Origin: Raphanus sativus
Taxonomy: Eukaryota > Streptophyta > Magnoliopsida > Brassicales > Brassicaceae
NCBI RefSeq assembly: GCF_000801105.2
Contig: NC_079515.1
Coordinates: forward strand, 25,071,407-25,135,406
DNA: 64,000 bases
Reading direction: 5' to 3'
Shown here: positions 25,027 through 37,016 of the stretch, in pieces
Layout of the letters: each line of letters begins with the position of its first letter
How positions within the stretch are numbered: position 1 is the first letter of the stretch
Made by a program: the position numbers and the translations under genes
Notes under the pieces: model-generated
What the model was told of the DNA's origin: nothing
Seen by the model: only the letters and a program-made list of their open reading frames with translations
Databases searched by the model: none

Positions 25027-26315
25027 TCTCATTGTAATGTCATCTTATTTTAGTGTGAACACAGTAAGCATTTCTTATTCAAGAAAGTGTAAAACGCTGA
25101 GACAAAGATGACTCTGCGCCTGCCGCATAAAATACTTAAGCATATATATAGATTGATATATTAGAGTAAAACATTTTAATCAAATATTGTTTGATGTTCT
25201 CAAAATCATCAAATCTCCTTCTGAAAATGTTCAAATGAAATATTTTAAGGAGTTCTGATTGTGAAAACTCTTTAATAAATATATAAATATTTATAGATAC
25301 ATATAGCAAAAATACATTGTTCGAGACATTTTTGTTGGAGTTGTTCTATGCAGTCTGAAATTAATATAAAAGTAAATTAAATATTTTAAATAAATATAAT
25401 GTAATATAAAATATTTTGCTTTATTATTTTTTCTTCTTCAATTGCCTACTTTTATTTTCCAAGTTTTATCTTTAGTGTGCAAAGTCGACGATAATAGATG
25501 TATCAAATTATTTACTTTTATTTTTATTATTTAAAACAAAAAAACATTTCCAAAAACAAATTACATAGATCTAAAAAAATTTATCTCCAAATATAAAATT
25601 TATGCATAATCAACGTTAATAGATGTATAAAATTAACTTACTAATTCTATTTTCTCTATATTTCTCCAAATCTTAGCATTTTATCAGCCTTTTTAGTTTG
25701 ATTTCTGTCATTTCATGTGCCAAACTAGTTCTCCATTTCATGTGCCAAACTAGTTCTCCATTAATATTGTTCTAATTTTTTCAAATAATTACTAGGACTT
25801 CAAAACGATTTTACTCAATCTTTTTTTAAAAACAACAAAAAATTTACTCAAACGTAAGAAAAAAACACATTAAACTTGAATGTAAAAGTAAGCTTACCCA
25901 TTTATAAATATGTATTGAACAAAAAGTCGATCCATTAGGCGCACACTCTCTCCTTACCACCCTTCTCTATAGTGCTATTTGAAAACCTTCTAACTTCTAC
26001 CCAATAGAAAGCCTATGTTAAATTTTGTCCCATTTTGAGCAATTCTTCTTTTAAAACTAGAGTGTACCCACAAATTATGTTCCCTCATCCACTGTTATCA
26101 ACCCTCCACACACCTTCCATCTCAGTAGGAATCAACATCGGGTATGACCTAAAATAATGCTGATGTTCGAACAGTATGTCCTATTCCGCAGTAGCAATCC
26201 ATTGAGTCCGTGAAGAATGCAGTATCGCATTGACAACTGCAATGAGATCCTATTAGTATTATGATTTATCTATCTAGGCAATCATTGTTCATGATTAACG
26301 AGTATCTAGATATCG
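25027..26315. repeat. 1,289-bp tandem direct repeat, copy 1
   Basis: This block and the next are head-to-tail copies beginning at TCTCATTGTAATGTCATC and ending at ATCTAGATATCG. By eye they differ at only about six positions over 1,289 bp, so the duplication is recent. Part of each copy (about 25680-25810 in copy 1) resembles intron 2 of the adjacent C2 gene, and another part resembles that gene's 3' flank. Each copy also has an internal duplicated unit, TTTCATGTGCCAAACTAG, near 25715-25765. Confidence 0.9.
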
Positions 26316-27604
26316 TCTCATTGTAATGTCATCTTATTTTAGTGTGAACACAGTAAGCATTTCTTATTCAAGAAAGTGTAAAACGCTGAGACAAAGATGA
26401 CTCTGCGCCTGCCGCATAAAATACTTAAGCATATATATAGATTGATATATTAGAGTAAAACATTTTAATCAAATATTGTTTGATGTTCTCAAAATCATCA
26501 AATCTCCTTCTGAAAATATTCAAATGAAATATTTTAAGGAGTTCTGATTGTGAAAACTCTTTAATAAATATATAAATATTTATAGATACATATAGCAAAA
26601 ATACATTGTTCGAGACATTTTTGTTGGAGTTGTTCTATGCAGTCTGAAATTAATATAAAAGTAAATTAAATATTTTAAATAAATATAATGTAATATAAAA
26701 TATTTTGCTTTATTATTTTTTCTTCTTCAATTGCCTACTTTTATTTTCCAAGTTTTATCTTTAGTGTGCAGAGTCGACGATAATAGATGTATCAAATTAT
26801 TTACTTTTATTTTTATTATTTAAAACAAAAAAACATTTCCAAAAACAAATTACATAGATCTAAAAAAAATTATCTCCAAATATAAAATTTATGCATAATC
26901 AACGTTAATAGATGTATAAAATTAACTTACTAATTCTATTTTCTCTATATTTCTCCAAATCTTAGCATTTTATCAGCCTTTTTAGTTTGATTTCTGTCAT
27001 TTCATGTGCCAAACTAGTTCTCCATTTCATGTGCCAAACTAGTTCTCCATTAATATTGTTCTAATTTTTTCAAATAATTACTAGGACTTCAAAACGATTT
27101 TACTGAATCTTTTTTTAAAAACAACAAAAAATTTACTCAAACGTAAGAAAAAAATACATTAAACTTGAATGTAAAAGTAAGCTTACCCATTTATAAATAT
27201 GTATTGAACAAAAAGTCGATCCATTAGGCGCACACTCTCTCCTTACCACCCTTCTCTATAGTGCTATTTGAAAACCTTCTAACTTCTACCCAATAGAAAG
27301 CCTATGTTAAATTTTGTCCCATTTTGAGCAATTCTTCTTTTAAAACTAGAGTGTACCCACAAATTATGTTCCCTCATCCACTGTTATCAACCCTCCACAC
27401 ACCTTCCATCTCAGTAGGAATCAACATCGGGTATGACCTAAAATAATGCTGATGTTCGAACAGTATGTCCTATTCCGCAGTAGCAATCCATTGAGTCCGT
27501 GAAGAATGCAGTATCGCATTGACAACTGCAATGTGATCCTATTAGTATTATGATTTATCTATCTAGGCAATCATTGTTCATGATTAACGAGTATCTAGAT
27601 ATCG
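26316..27604. repeat. 1,289-bp tandem direct repeat, copy 2
   Basis: Second copy of the block at 25027-26315, directly adjoining it. Differences from copy 1 include ATGTTC to ATATTC, GCAAAG to GCAGAG, ACTCAATC to ACTGAATC, and GAGATCC to GTGATCC. There is no open frame of note in either copy. Confidence 0.9.
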
Positions 27605-27606
27605 TC

Positions 27607-27850
27607 TTTAATTATGGACATTTGTGTTATTTTAATGGGAAATACAGAGGTAGAAATCCCTCATGGAATGAGAAAGTCAAATAGAGAGAAGAGTTTTCAG
27701 GCTCTGACACTGACTATAAACTCATTGTCAAAGTCATGTACCATGATAAGTTCTACGTACGCATCATATACACTAAACTCTGCTTATGCATTAACTGAAA
27801 TAAAAAACAATAATATGTAATGAATAAAATTTACAGGCATGTATCAAAAA
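27607..27850 (+). pseudogene. Relic of the C2 gene (exon 3 and its introns)
   Basis: The segment copies 24340-24610 of the neighbouring C2 gene with many changes: AGGTAGAAATCC, ATGGAATGAGAAA, CTCATTGTCAAAGTCATG and the following intron with its CAG acceptor are all recognisable. Frameshifts, an early stop (AAATAG) and a deletion in the acidic calcium loop destroy coding. It marks an old partial duplication whose spacer later became the 1,289-bp tandem repeat. Confidence 0.8.
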
Positions 27851-27943
27851 TAAAAATGTTATGAAACAAGAGTTTGGTAACGTATTACATTCATCACATG
27901 GTGGCGACATATAGTAAGTATATGACGAAAAAGAAAGTAAAAC

Positions 27944-30900
27944 TCAATTTTGCTCAACCATGAAATTAGCAATCCTGTTCAACAGGTTTAAACCGAAAAC
28001 CGTTTCTTCGCAGTTGATCTTAACTGTTAAGTTCAGATCTTCATTGCATTTACCTTCCACTGTGATGGTAATCAAAAGAGGGATCTCACTGCTCAAGATT
28101 TTGCTGCTGAATCTCAAACGCAGCCCAGTTGCATCTTCAAGTGTGTTTGCAACTGGCAAATCCACAGATACAAGGTGTAGATTTGAGTTGCTAAGCACCT
28201 TCAGCGTTATAGACTCGCAGATGCTAAGAAACTTGTCTTTCCCATTCTCCATTCTTGTGTCTCTGACATGATCTGTGAACGTGCACCTACCAAAAGCCAT
28301 GATAGGTTAGAGAAGATCAATATGGTCGAAGTTATGATTAAGAAGAGAAAGAGCTGTAACCTTCGACTATACTCGAACATTCCAGGTAACCGAGATTCTG
28401 TGGCTAAGAACTCCTCGATGGGTATTGGAAACGGTTTGACAAGGTAACCGAGATCAGGTCGTAACTTGACAGGAACCTTCTTGCCATTGTAGTGTAAGCT
28501 TAACCTCATGGGAAGCAGGTGGTGATGAAACCTAACCTGGATATGCCTCTTTGCGCTCTGACCTGGTTCAAGGCAACTGATTTCCTCCATTGGGATTAGT
28601 GTTGGCAAATTGTTGTAAGATGCACTGCACAATGAGATAATCAGAAAAAAATAACATGAGAACTTGTCTTTTCATGTTAGCTCAGAAAGCAGGTTTTGTA
28701 AATCAATTGAGCATAATGAAAGTAAAACTCACTTTGCTTTACCCACCAAAGTCTGTTCAGCTGAGTCTGATACTTTCATGGCTTCTTCATCCTCCAAGTT
28801 AACCTCAACGATGGGTTCTTTAGAACAGTTCTCAAACATAACTTCTACACAAACGTGTAACGGAGATACAGTGGAGACTTCGGATAAAAAGGTATAGTCT
28901 ATCTTCAAGCCACTGCCATTTCCAGGGTCTAAGAGAGTATAGGTTTTAGGCTTTACACTGTTTCCGATATCACCAATGGATATTTTGGCATAAGAGCTCT
29001 GATTCCTATCTAGTGCAGATGGAGTTTGATTTGATGTGCTAGACTCCTCGTCTAACCACAGATCCAGGGCTCTTTTTGACCTTAGTTCTTCCTGGTCGGT
29101 GGAAACGCTAATCTCTGAAAATTGAATTAAAGGATCATTTGCATCGTTGGCCTCATTTCTTTCATCACCATCACTGCTGAATTCTGAACCGTTATATGAT
29201 TCAGAATCATATTCAGAAGAGCCATCCTCATCCACTGTTTCAGAAGATTCCTGAGAACCACTAAAATTATCTCTGGCCTCTCTTTGTCTGTTAGAATCTA
29301 ACAGCTGATCATGTTCTTCAAAGACAAAACTACAGGGCTTTGGAAGGGGTTCATATCCAGGAGCCGCATGAAGAACTATCTGCGACAGAGATCCAGGAAG
29401 ATAGAAACGGCTGTGCAGGGCTAAAGGTGAAAAGGGCTTCAGCTTTCTTCCAAAGACATGTTCCACAACATGCTCAGCGATAGGAGCAATATTTTCTTGT
29501 GATGCCACGCTGTCTTCTGCTGGCTCATGACAAGCTAATTTGTATGACAGCATTTTCTTGAGGAAACGAGTTCGATCACGAACATCATAGTTTAAGTCAC
29601 ATTCTCCCAATTCAAGCACATAAAGCACAATCCTCTTCAACATCTGAAAATCGTCGACCTCTGCACTTATTAGAACCTGCAAATATGAAGGTAATTAGAA
29701 AATTACTTGGTCAATATCTTTTCAGAACTGTACAGAGACGTGCCTAAGTAAAAAATACATATCAGCATAAGCAGTTAGTATTTTTTGTAATATGCTGAAG
29801 ATAATTTCACAGGACATAAAATCCATCGGATGTAACTCTTATACTATAAGCTTACAAATGGATCTGGTATTTTTCTGAGAGAAAAAAAATGATCGTTCAT
29901 ATAGCACAACAAATGTAGATGGCATCTCGCATTAAATCATATAGCAAATCCTTCAACTGGTAAATGTATAGATATAATAGTGGTTATATTTAGGTTTCCT
30001 AAACAATATTGAACTCAGAAGAAGGGCCTTGAGGCAACCCCCCTAACTATACCTTAGCAGCAGTATTAAGAATCTGCAGTTTAGTCTCTGATGCCTCTGA
30101 TTTAAAGCTCCATGCAAGGTACTTGGTTATTGTGGTCAGCATCTTCGGAATGATATGACCCAACGAGCAGTAGACACCTATCATCCAAATTATAGTTGCA
30201 CGAGCAGCAGCTACCTTGACTGAATCCAGACTACGAAATAGTTGGATTATCACCTTCAAACAAGAACAATTTACAAAAATGTCAACAAAATATTTGAGAT
30301 CATTATAATAGCTTGATAACGTTGAGATTCTTAATAAAGTGAATGAGCTGTATATACTTTCTCATGACTGAGGGGAGCTAGCTCTATGATAGTCTGAATT
30401 GACAACACGGCTTGCACCAACACTCCTGCTTCTCCATCCACTAACTCGAGATCGCCAGCAAAAGATTCTGCAACATTGTAAGAACTAATTTAACTTAACT
30501 GCAGAGTTTAACTAGTAAGTGCAATGGAAATGAATCATAACATACCTTGTCTAACTAATGCTAACAATCCATTAAGGCATGCAGTTGGAATTTCTGGCAG
30601 TCTTTTTGCGCACAAACCAATTGCTGCAACTGTATCTGCTGCAAATCTCCTGTCTGGATCTTTGATATAATCCTGGAAAAAGCTCACGATTACAAATTTC
30701 AGTCATGGACACAACATTTCTGCTAAAAAAAGAAGACAAAGATGAAGATCAATGTTCACGCAAACTTTCCAGAATGAACATGAAAGATCTATATCATATT
30801 AAGGATTAAGTATTACCTCGAACTCTCTCAAAATGGAAGAGATAGATGAAGTGGTCGCAATGAGAGAGAGCATCTCGAGCTTATGTGCTTTAACTTGATA

Positions 30901-32551
30901 TGCATCTGATGAACAAATAAAGAAATCTTCGAAGTGTGGAGCAAAGAGAGAAGGGACTGCTTTGGCAAAAACTAGGATATTGCACAGGACCTGCCACAAA
31001 ATATGAATGAATAAACGCTCAGAGAGCAGACTGTATCACGCCTACACAGAAGTATGTAGAGTAAATGGGATGAATCAGATAAACATAAATAAAAGAATGG
31101 TTACCACATATTTTGAGGCAGTGGATGATCTAAGCAGAAACAGGAGCGGTTTAACAATCTTTTTAACATCTTCCAGAGGCGCCATTATCCACTGAACACC
31201 AGCTGCTGCTAGTACAACTGCACTATTGTTACTCCATAACAACGGGGATGTACACTGAAGCAGGATCTTAACATCTTCATTATCTCCAACAGATGTGGTC
31301 TCTTTCGTATCAAATGAAGATGGCTCCATATCCACGCAATTAGATCGTGACAGGTACTCGTCTGGACCTTCAATGTAACACTTAGATACAAGCCTGACAA
31401 GATTAGCATCCAACGAATCACTCTTATCACCATCCCCTTTATCACTGACCAGACCCTCCTTCTCGTAGAAGCTGTTACTTTCCAAACCATGTGAAGACAG
31501 CATCAACGATTCCCGTACAAGTCCATGCCTTGCAACAACGTAGCGCAAAAGAGTACCTATGAGTAGTATCTGACCCCACTCCTCCACGTCAGGAAGAATC
31601 TGGCACAACTTCTTATAGTTCTTCCCGATAACTCCGAAGTTATTTGGACAGATGGAGGTGAATGCCGCTGCCGCCGCTCCAACCACTCCTGGAGAGTGGT
31701 CATTCAACAATATCCCCACTAGCTGCATAAACGAAAACCAATCGTATTCAAATCCTATAAACTCATATCTATAAAAAGAAAGTATTTTGAACTAAACCTC
31801 TTCGATCGCAGGCGCGTGTTCTTCAAGGCGCAAATCATGCAACTTCGGAAGAGCATTGGCAGCGCACTTTCGAACATAAACGGCTGGATCTCTGGCGCAT
31901 TTTCCCACAGCTGCAAGTGCAAGAGGCGCGATTACGTGTAAGCGAATCCCCGCCATTGTACGAAGCGCCCAAGCTCTTACCAACGGGTTTGGATCCCCCA
32001 AGTCCTTCTGGAAGTAGTTGATCGATAGCAATGCTTCATTAGGACGCCTAACCAAAACCAAATGAAAGCTAATATGTAAGTTACATTCACATATAAACAT
32101 GTATACTATATGGTTTCACATACTTTTCAGCATAGTGGAGGAGATACAAGTAAACCAGCTTCTTCACTTTCGATGACTGTGACGCCACGTTCTTCACCAC
32201 CTGCCAATTGAAAGACAGTTTTATGAATCTGAGCTCTACTGATATTTCTAGGATTGTAATTTTAAGATCATTCGGCTGATAATGGAATTCTATTGAATCG
32301 AATGGGATCATCAAATCAAGTCGGCGAAAAGGAACCTGGGGGAAGAAATTGGAGACGTCGAAGCCCTGAGCGATGAGAGCAAGGAGACGCTTGAGAGCTT
32401 CGCATTTCTCGGATTCGAACTTGCTGTCGAGAAGTGGAGCGATGCTGACGTCTTCCGGATCGTCGTACAGGTGAGCGTCTGTGCCGATCCGGAGCACCGC
32501 GGCTGAGGCCTTGCTCAGAGTATCAGCCGTGGAACCAAACTGGTTGAACAT
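27944..32551 (-). CDS. PAT2: AP-3 complex subunit beta (beta-adaptin)
   Basis: Large subunit of the AP-3 adaptor, which sorts cargo from the Golgi/endosome to the vacuole; in Arabidopsis the gene is called PAT2 or AP3B. Eleven exons on the minus strand: 32336-32551, 32124-32200, 31798-32047, 31105-31722, 30817-30990, 30546-30672, 30358-30467, 30053-30253, 28733-29676, 28361-28624 and 27944-28286; 3,324 nt, 1,107 residues. It starts MFNQFGSTADTLSKAS. The N-terminal two thirds are adaptin HEAT-repeat sequence (VYLYLLHYAEK, NYFQKDLGDPNPLVRAWALR, VYVRKCAANALPKL). An acidic Ser-rich hinge follows (SSETVDEDGSSEYDSESYNG and beyond), then a beta-appendage-like C-terminus with PTLIPMEEISCLEPGQSAKR. 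The gene appears intact. It fits the slot of At3g55480. Confidence 0.93.
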
Positions 32552-32790
32552 CGGATCAAATCCACCTCCGGAAAATTCAGAAAATAACTAACCGAGAGAG
32601 ACAGATACAGAGACGATGAATGATATGTAGATCGTATACCGGTTTGATTACCCAAACTAAGCCCATTCGTAGTGGGCTATTTTATAACCCAAAGCTCATT
32701 AGAGTGGCTTTTTTTATAAAACCCAAGGCCCATCTTATAAATATGTATATTTATTTCCGTCTCTACCCCTTGCGCATAATTTAAGTTGCC
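32552..32790. other. AP-3 beta upstream region
   Basis: Promoter and leader of the minus-strand AP-3 beta gene. GGCCCA/TGGGCC-type elements (for example near 32664 and 32725) resemble site II motifs found in plant housekeeping promoters. The SINE target sequence begins at 32791. Confidence 0.4.
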
Positions 32791-32808
32791 GTCTTCTTCA
32801 TCGATGTT

Positions 32809-33039
32809 TTTTTTTGTTTAACCTGGGGGTATCCCAGGCCCAGAAGGCCCAGACTAATCCCCAAGGGGAAGGAATGCCCACGGATAGACGCCCCTCCCAG
32901 TTTTTCAAATGGGCCGAAAGCATGGCCCATATCCGTGTGGGTGACAAGAGCGTTGCAAGGTAGTTCCCTCCGGCGTGGATCGAACCCCCTACCTGGGTGC
33001 AGGCGGGGACCCGTCCTAACCATTGGGCTACAACGTCTT
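32809..33039 (-). mobile_element. tRNA-derived SINE, full length (231 bp)
   Basis: Read on the minus strand, the element starts with a tRNA-like head containing an A box TAGCCCAATGG (33020-33030) and a B box GGTTCGATCC (32977-32986). It ends in an A-rich tail (T-rich on the plus strand, 32809-32818). A perfect 18-bp target duplication GTCTTCTTCATCGATGTT flanks it at 32791-32808 and 33040-33057. This is the structure of crucifer SINEs such as the BoS families. The pol III boxes look intact. Confidence 0.92.
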
Positions 33040-33488
33040 GTCTTCTTCATCGATGTTCTGATTCGTTTCCTGTGATTTTCTGTTGCAAATGTTTTGGGCA
33101 TGATATCAATACCGAAAACCTAGTATTTAGGTGTATAGTTACACTTGCAGTTCTTATTCGCCGCTAGCGAGTTGGTTCACTATCATTTATACATTACTAC
33201 ACTGTTTTGAAAAATTATAAAGGGTAAATGTAAATTTGTAATGGTGTAAAAACGGAAAAGGATAAACGAAAGGTCGGCCCAGTACCACGCCTACCAAAAA
33301 AATTATAACATTTTCGGTGAGTAAACCTTTCAGTGACCAATGCATGAGTGATTACGGGAGTAAACCATTCATTGACCCAATGCATGAGTGAGTGATTGGT
33401 GTAGGTAATTATTAATGGGCGTGGAGTCGTGGACAAAGCTGGTAGTTCCGATGCTCATCTTCAGATAATTTAACTCCTCCATGTAGAG

Positions 33489-33597
33489 ATACATTACTTT
33501 TTATATACGTCGATTCTTTCTCAGTCGAACAGTCTCTATAGTTCTCAAATCCCAAGCAAACAGTCTGATCAAGATACATTACTCTTTATATACGTCT
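33489..33597 (+). promoter_or_regulatory. Duplicated TATA region of the first F-box/FBD gene
   Basis: Two near-identical segments, ATACATTACTTTTTATATAC at 33489 and ATACATTACTCTTTATATAC at 33574, lie 85 bp apart upstream of the start at 33783. Each has a TATATA core. Two core promoters, or two transcription starts, are possible. Confidence 0.4.
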
Positions 33598-33782
33598 GGT
33601 CACTTCTGATTTCATCTTCGGATTCTGGTTCTTCGTGAAACACCCATCACTTAACTTTCCACACTTTTTAAGGTTTTGTCTCGTTCCTTTCTTTTGTCTT
33701 TGGTTTTTGATTATTGATTATTTCTAATTCATTAGTTTAGTCTTAAAGGTGGTTTTGTGTGTGTTTTGTCTCCTTCTCAGAT

Positions 33783-35166
33783 ATGGACAGAATCAGTGGG
33801 TTGTCTGATGAGCTTCTTCTTAAGATACTAATGTTGGTTCCGACGAAAGTAGCTGCATCCATAAGCATCTTGTCGAAACGGTGGGAGTATCTTTGGATGT
33901 GGTTGCCTAAACTTGATTACGATCATAGAGATTGTTCAAAGCCTGAATCCAAGAGGCTACAGTGTTTTCTTGACCATAATCTACCATTACATAGAGCTCC
34001 AGTTATTGAAAGCTTCCGTCTTGAATTAGATAGTTCACGTTTCAAACCGGAGTGTATCAAGATGTGGGTTGCAATAGCTGTTTCTCACTGCCTACGTAAG
34101 CTGGAGATAAGATATGAGTCTAAGTCAAACATTCTGCCGAGTAACATGTATATCTGCAAATCTCTCGTGGTCTTGAAACTGGGTGGTGATATCCTCTTGG
34201 ATGTTCCTCGAATGGTTTCTCTTCCCTCTCTCAAAACTATGAAACTTCAAAGTGTGAGATTCTTCAATGAAGAAACTCTTCAGCGGCTTCTATCTAGTTG
34301 CCCAATTCTTGAAGACCTTGTGGTGGATTTACGTGAGGATGACACTACTCGAAAGTTGACTGTTGCTGTTCCATCTTTGCAGAGTTTGTCACTCTATATA
34401 CCTAAGAGTCATGAGATAGATGGGTATGTGATAGTAACTCCTGCTGTAAAGTATTTCAAACTTGTCGATGATAATTACAAGAGTCACTACTGTTTGATTG
34501 AGCATATGCCTAACCTGATCGAGGCACATTTGGATGTCTCACTCCCTGATATCAAAAGTCTTATTGGATCAATCACATCTGTCAAGCGTCTTTCAATTTG
34601 TTCAGCGGTAATTATTTTCCCATTTATCGTTTCATTTATGTAATCATTTGTCAGTAATTTTAGTATTGTGTGCAGGCTATGTTTGATGAAGGCTTTGTCT
34701 TCAACCAGCTTGAGCATCTGGAGTTATGTATATGCAAAGATCATTCCTCCAATCAACTTTTCCGACTGCTCAAATCTTCTTTGATATTGCAAGAATTAAA
34801 CCTTTACTCAATGGAAGTAAGTTTTTTGGTTTAACTTTGTATAGGGTCTGATGCACAACCAAGTGTCATTCTAATTCTTTTGTTTGATCTCAGGATCATT
34901 TTCCTCAATATATGGATTACTGGAATGAACCAAGTACTGTTCCTGAATGTCTGCTGTCTACTCTGCAAAATTTCAGCTGGTCGTTTTCGTTATACTCGGG
35001 AGAACCACCAGACAGAGATATTGTGATTTACATTTTGGAACATGCTGTTCACTTAAAGACTGCAACAATCTCGTCATATGAATGTGAAGTTCCAAAATTT
35101 GAGATGTTACAGGAGTTGGCACTTTCTTCTAGAGCTTCAACAGCATGCAAACTCATGTTTGAATGA
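33783..35166 (+). CDS. F-box/LRR/FBD protein, array member 1
   Basis: Predicted substrate adaptor of an SCF ubiquitin ligase: the F-box binds a Skp1-like ASK protein and the LRR region picks the target. Exons 33783-34607, 34676-34816 and 34894-35166; 1,239 nt, 412 residues. The F-box is at residues 1-45 ([36 protein letters not shown]). The LRR-like middle contains CKSLVVLKLGGDILLDVP, SLPSLKTMKLQSVRF, LQRLLSSCPILEDLVVDL and TVAVPSLQSLSLYIP. The FBD domain at the C-terminus has WNEPSTVPECLL and ELALSSRASTACKLMFE. The start at 33783 is preferred over an in-frame ATG at 33759 because every paralogue begins MDRIS. The last 270 bp form the third exon, as in all members. No target is known. Confidence 0.9.
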
Positions 35167-35377
35167 GTACGTTATCATTAAAATTGGTCTTGCTCTTTTT
35201 CTTTTCTTTTTTTTTGGCCAATTGGCTTGCTCTTCTATTCCTTGTATTTGCTCGGACTCAGTTTCGTTTGTCGTCGACTCAGAAAAGTTGTTTTCTTCAA
35301 TAACTTGTTTTTTCTATAATGTTAGGAGCTAAGTTATATAATCATTTTAATATTAATATGTTAAGGGTATGTATGTG
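35167..35377. other. 3' flank of F-box member 1
   Basis: Downstream sequence shared with the other array members: a CTTGT/ATTTGCTCGGACTC block followed by CTCAGAAAAGTTGTTTTC. The block repeats after members 2, 3, 5 and 6, so the duplication unit includes the 3' flank. Confidence 0.5.
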
Positions 35378-35562
35378 CAGTGGCGGAGCCAGCATAATCA
35401 ATTAGAGGGGTCAATTTCTTTATAAGCATCTATATTACATGGGTCAATGAGTTAAAATGGTGATAGTTTTCAATTTTTTTCTTCAAAATACATGTAAAAA
35501 AATTTGGTTCCTAAAAATCACATGGGTCAAGTGACCACTGTGCTAAAGCACTGCCTCCGCTG
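35378..35562. mobile_element. hAT-type MITE (185 bp)
   Basis: The element starts CAGTGGCGGAGCCAG and ends CTGCCTCCGCTG, imperfect inverted ends of the hAT type. It is flanked by a perfect 8-bp target duplication TGTATGTG (35370-35377 and 35563-35570). No coding sequence. Confidence 0.88.
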
Positions 35563-35818
35563 TGTATGTGTATAAAACCTTGTAACGGAAGAATAGAGAC
35601 AAAAGAAAAATCTATGTACTGATGACAATGTTAGAGCCATAAGCCATTGAAAAAAAAGGATTTATTAGTGTATATGAATATGATCATGTAGTGTGTCTAT
35701 CCATGCGTGTCTCGGTTGGAGTTGTATCAATATGATTCATGTTTAAAAGGAGATCCAGAGAAAACACCGAAGCACTTATTTTACTTAACAGAAAGGTAAA
35801 TTATTTTTAAATGTTACA

Positions 35819-36583
35819 GATGGGTATGTGATAGAAACTCCTGCTTTAGAATATTTCAAACTTGTGGACCATAATTGTAATGATCACTACTATTTGAACA
35901 TGCCTCACTTGGTCGATGCGTATCTAGATGTTAATCTCACTGATTTGAAGAGTTTTATTGGATCAATCACATCTGTCAAGCGTCTTGCTATATGTTCAGA
36001 GGTGATCGATCGCTTTACTTTTTTTATCAACTCATTTTATGTAATCAAATGTTAGAACTTTTTAAGTATTGTACGCAGACTATGCTTGACGAAGATTATG
36101 TCTTCAACCAGCTTAAACATTTGGAGGTATGTATATGCAAAGACCATTTCCCCAGTCAACTGTTACGGCTGCTCAAAGCTTCTTCCAACTTGCAAGGACT
36201 TCACATTTTTTACATAGAGGATGTAAGTTTTGTTTTATTAAAACTTTCAATTTTATTGAGTCTGACGACGCACAACCTAATTTATTTATTTTTTGGTTTG
36301 ATCTCAGGATCATGATCATATTCCTGATGGTATGGAAGACTGGAATCAACCAAGTACTGTTCCTGAATGTATGTTGTCGAGTTTACGTAGTCTCAGCTGG
36401 TCGATGTACAAAGGAGAACCACAAGAGAAAGATATTGCGATTTACATTTTGGAACATGCTCTTCACCTAAAGACTGCAACAATCAAGTCATCATCTGAAT
36501 CGGATGTTCCAAAATTGGAGATGTTAAAGGAGTTGGCTCTTTCTTCTAGAGCTTCAGCAAAATGCAAACTCATGTTTAAATGA
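35819..36583 (+). pseudogene. F-box/LRR/FBD array member 2, 5'-truncated
   Basis: Homology to the array begins abruptly at GATGGGTATGTGATAG, inside what should be exon 1 (DGYVIETPALEYFKLVDHN), so the F-box and most LRRs are missing. The remaining parts are open: 35819-36001, 36079-36222 and 36308-36583, with normal splice junctions. They encode VDAYLDVNLTDLKSFIGSIT, QLKHLEVCICKD and a full FBD ending SSRASAKCKLMFK. It is a truncated duplicate. Transcription could still give an FBD-only protein, but no start codon context supports this. Confidence 0.85.
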
Positions 36584-37016
36584 GTTTGTGATCGTTAAAT
36601 CGTGTCTTGTTCTTCTATTCCTTGTGTGTTTACTCGGACTAGTTTCGTTTGTTTTCAATTCTGAAAACTTGTTTTCTAAGTAGAATTTTTATTTCTATAT
36701 GTTGACAGCTAAGTTTTATGATCACTATAATATTTTGTGAGTGTCTAAATTCAGAACGGAGAAAACTTGTCATTAAAGAAAAGAGAATAAAGAAAAAGCA
36801 TCTGGTGCATTGATGTATACAATGATGGAGGCTTGGAGTCTGAATTATTATTGATGGCAAAACTCATAAAACAGAGGATTGAAAGTTGACGAAGAAAATA
36901 GAACAAAAAAACAGAGCATTGAAAGTTATGTGATCAATTAGAACTTAGCAAAGCATCATTGTTCCATGAGTTAAATGAAAAATGGTTTTAGAACCCACTA
37001 ACTACCAGGAGACGCA
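36584..37016. other. 3' flank of F-box member 2
   Basis: Array-type downstream sequence (TTTACTCGGACT, TTCTGAAAACTTG), then AT-rich DNA without a recognised gene. Confidence 0.45.

Noticed and set aside
28729..28897. Plus-strand frame opposite AP-3 beta
   Set aside because: Antisense shadow of a conserved exon.
32977..33030. A possible tRNA gene (A and B boxes)
   Set aside because: The boxes belong to a SINE head with tail and target duplication; no complete cloverleaf with an acceptor stem was seen.
32781..33101. Minus-strand frame of 106 residues
   Set aside because: It is the translation of the tRNA-derived SINE and its target sequence, not a protein gene.
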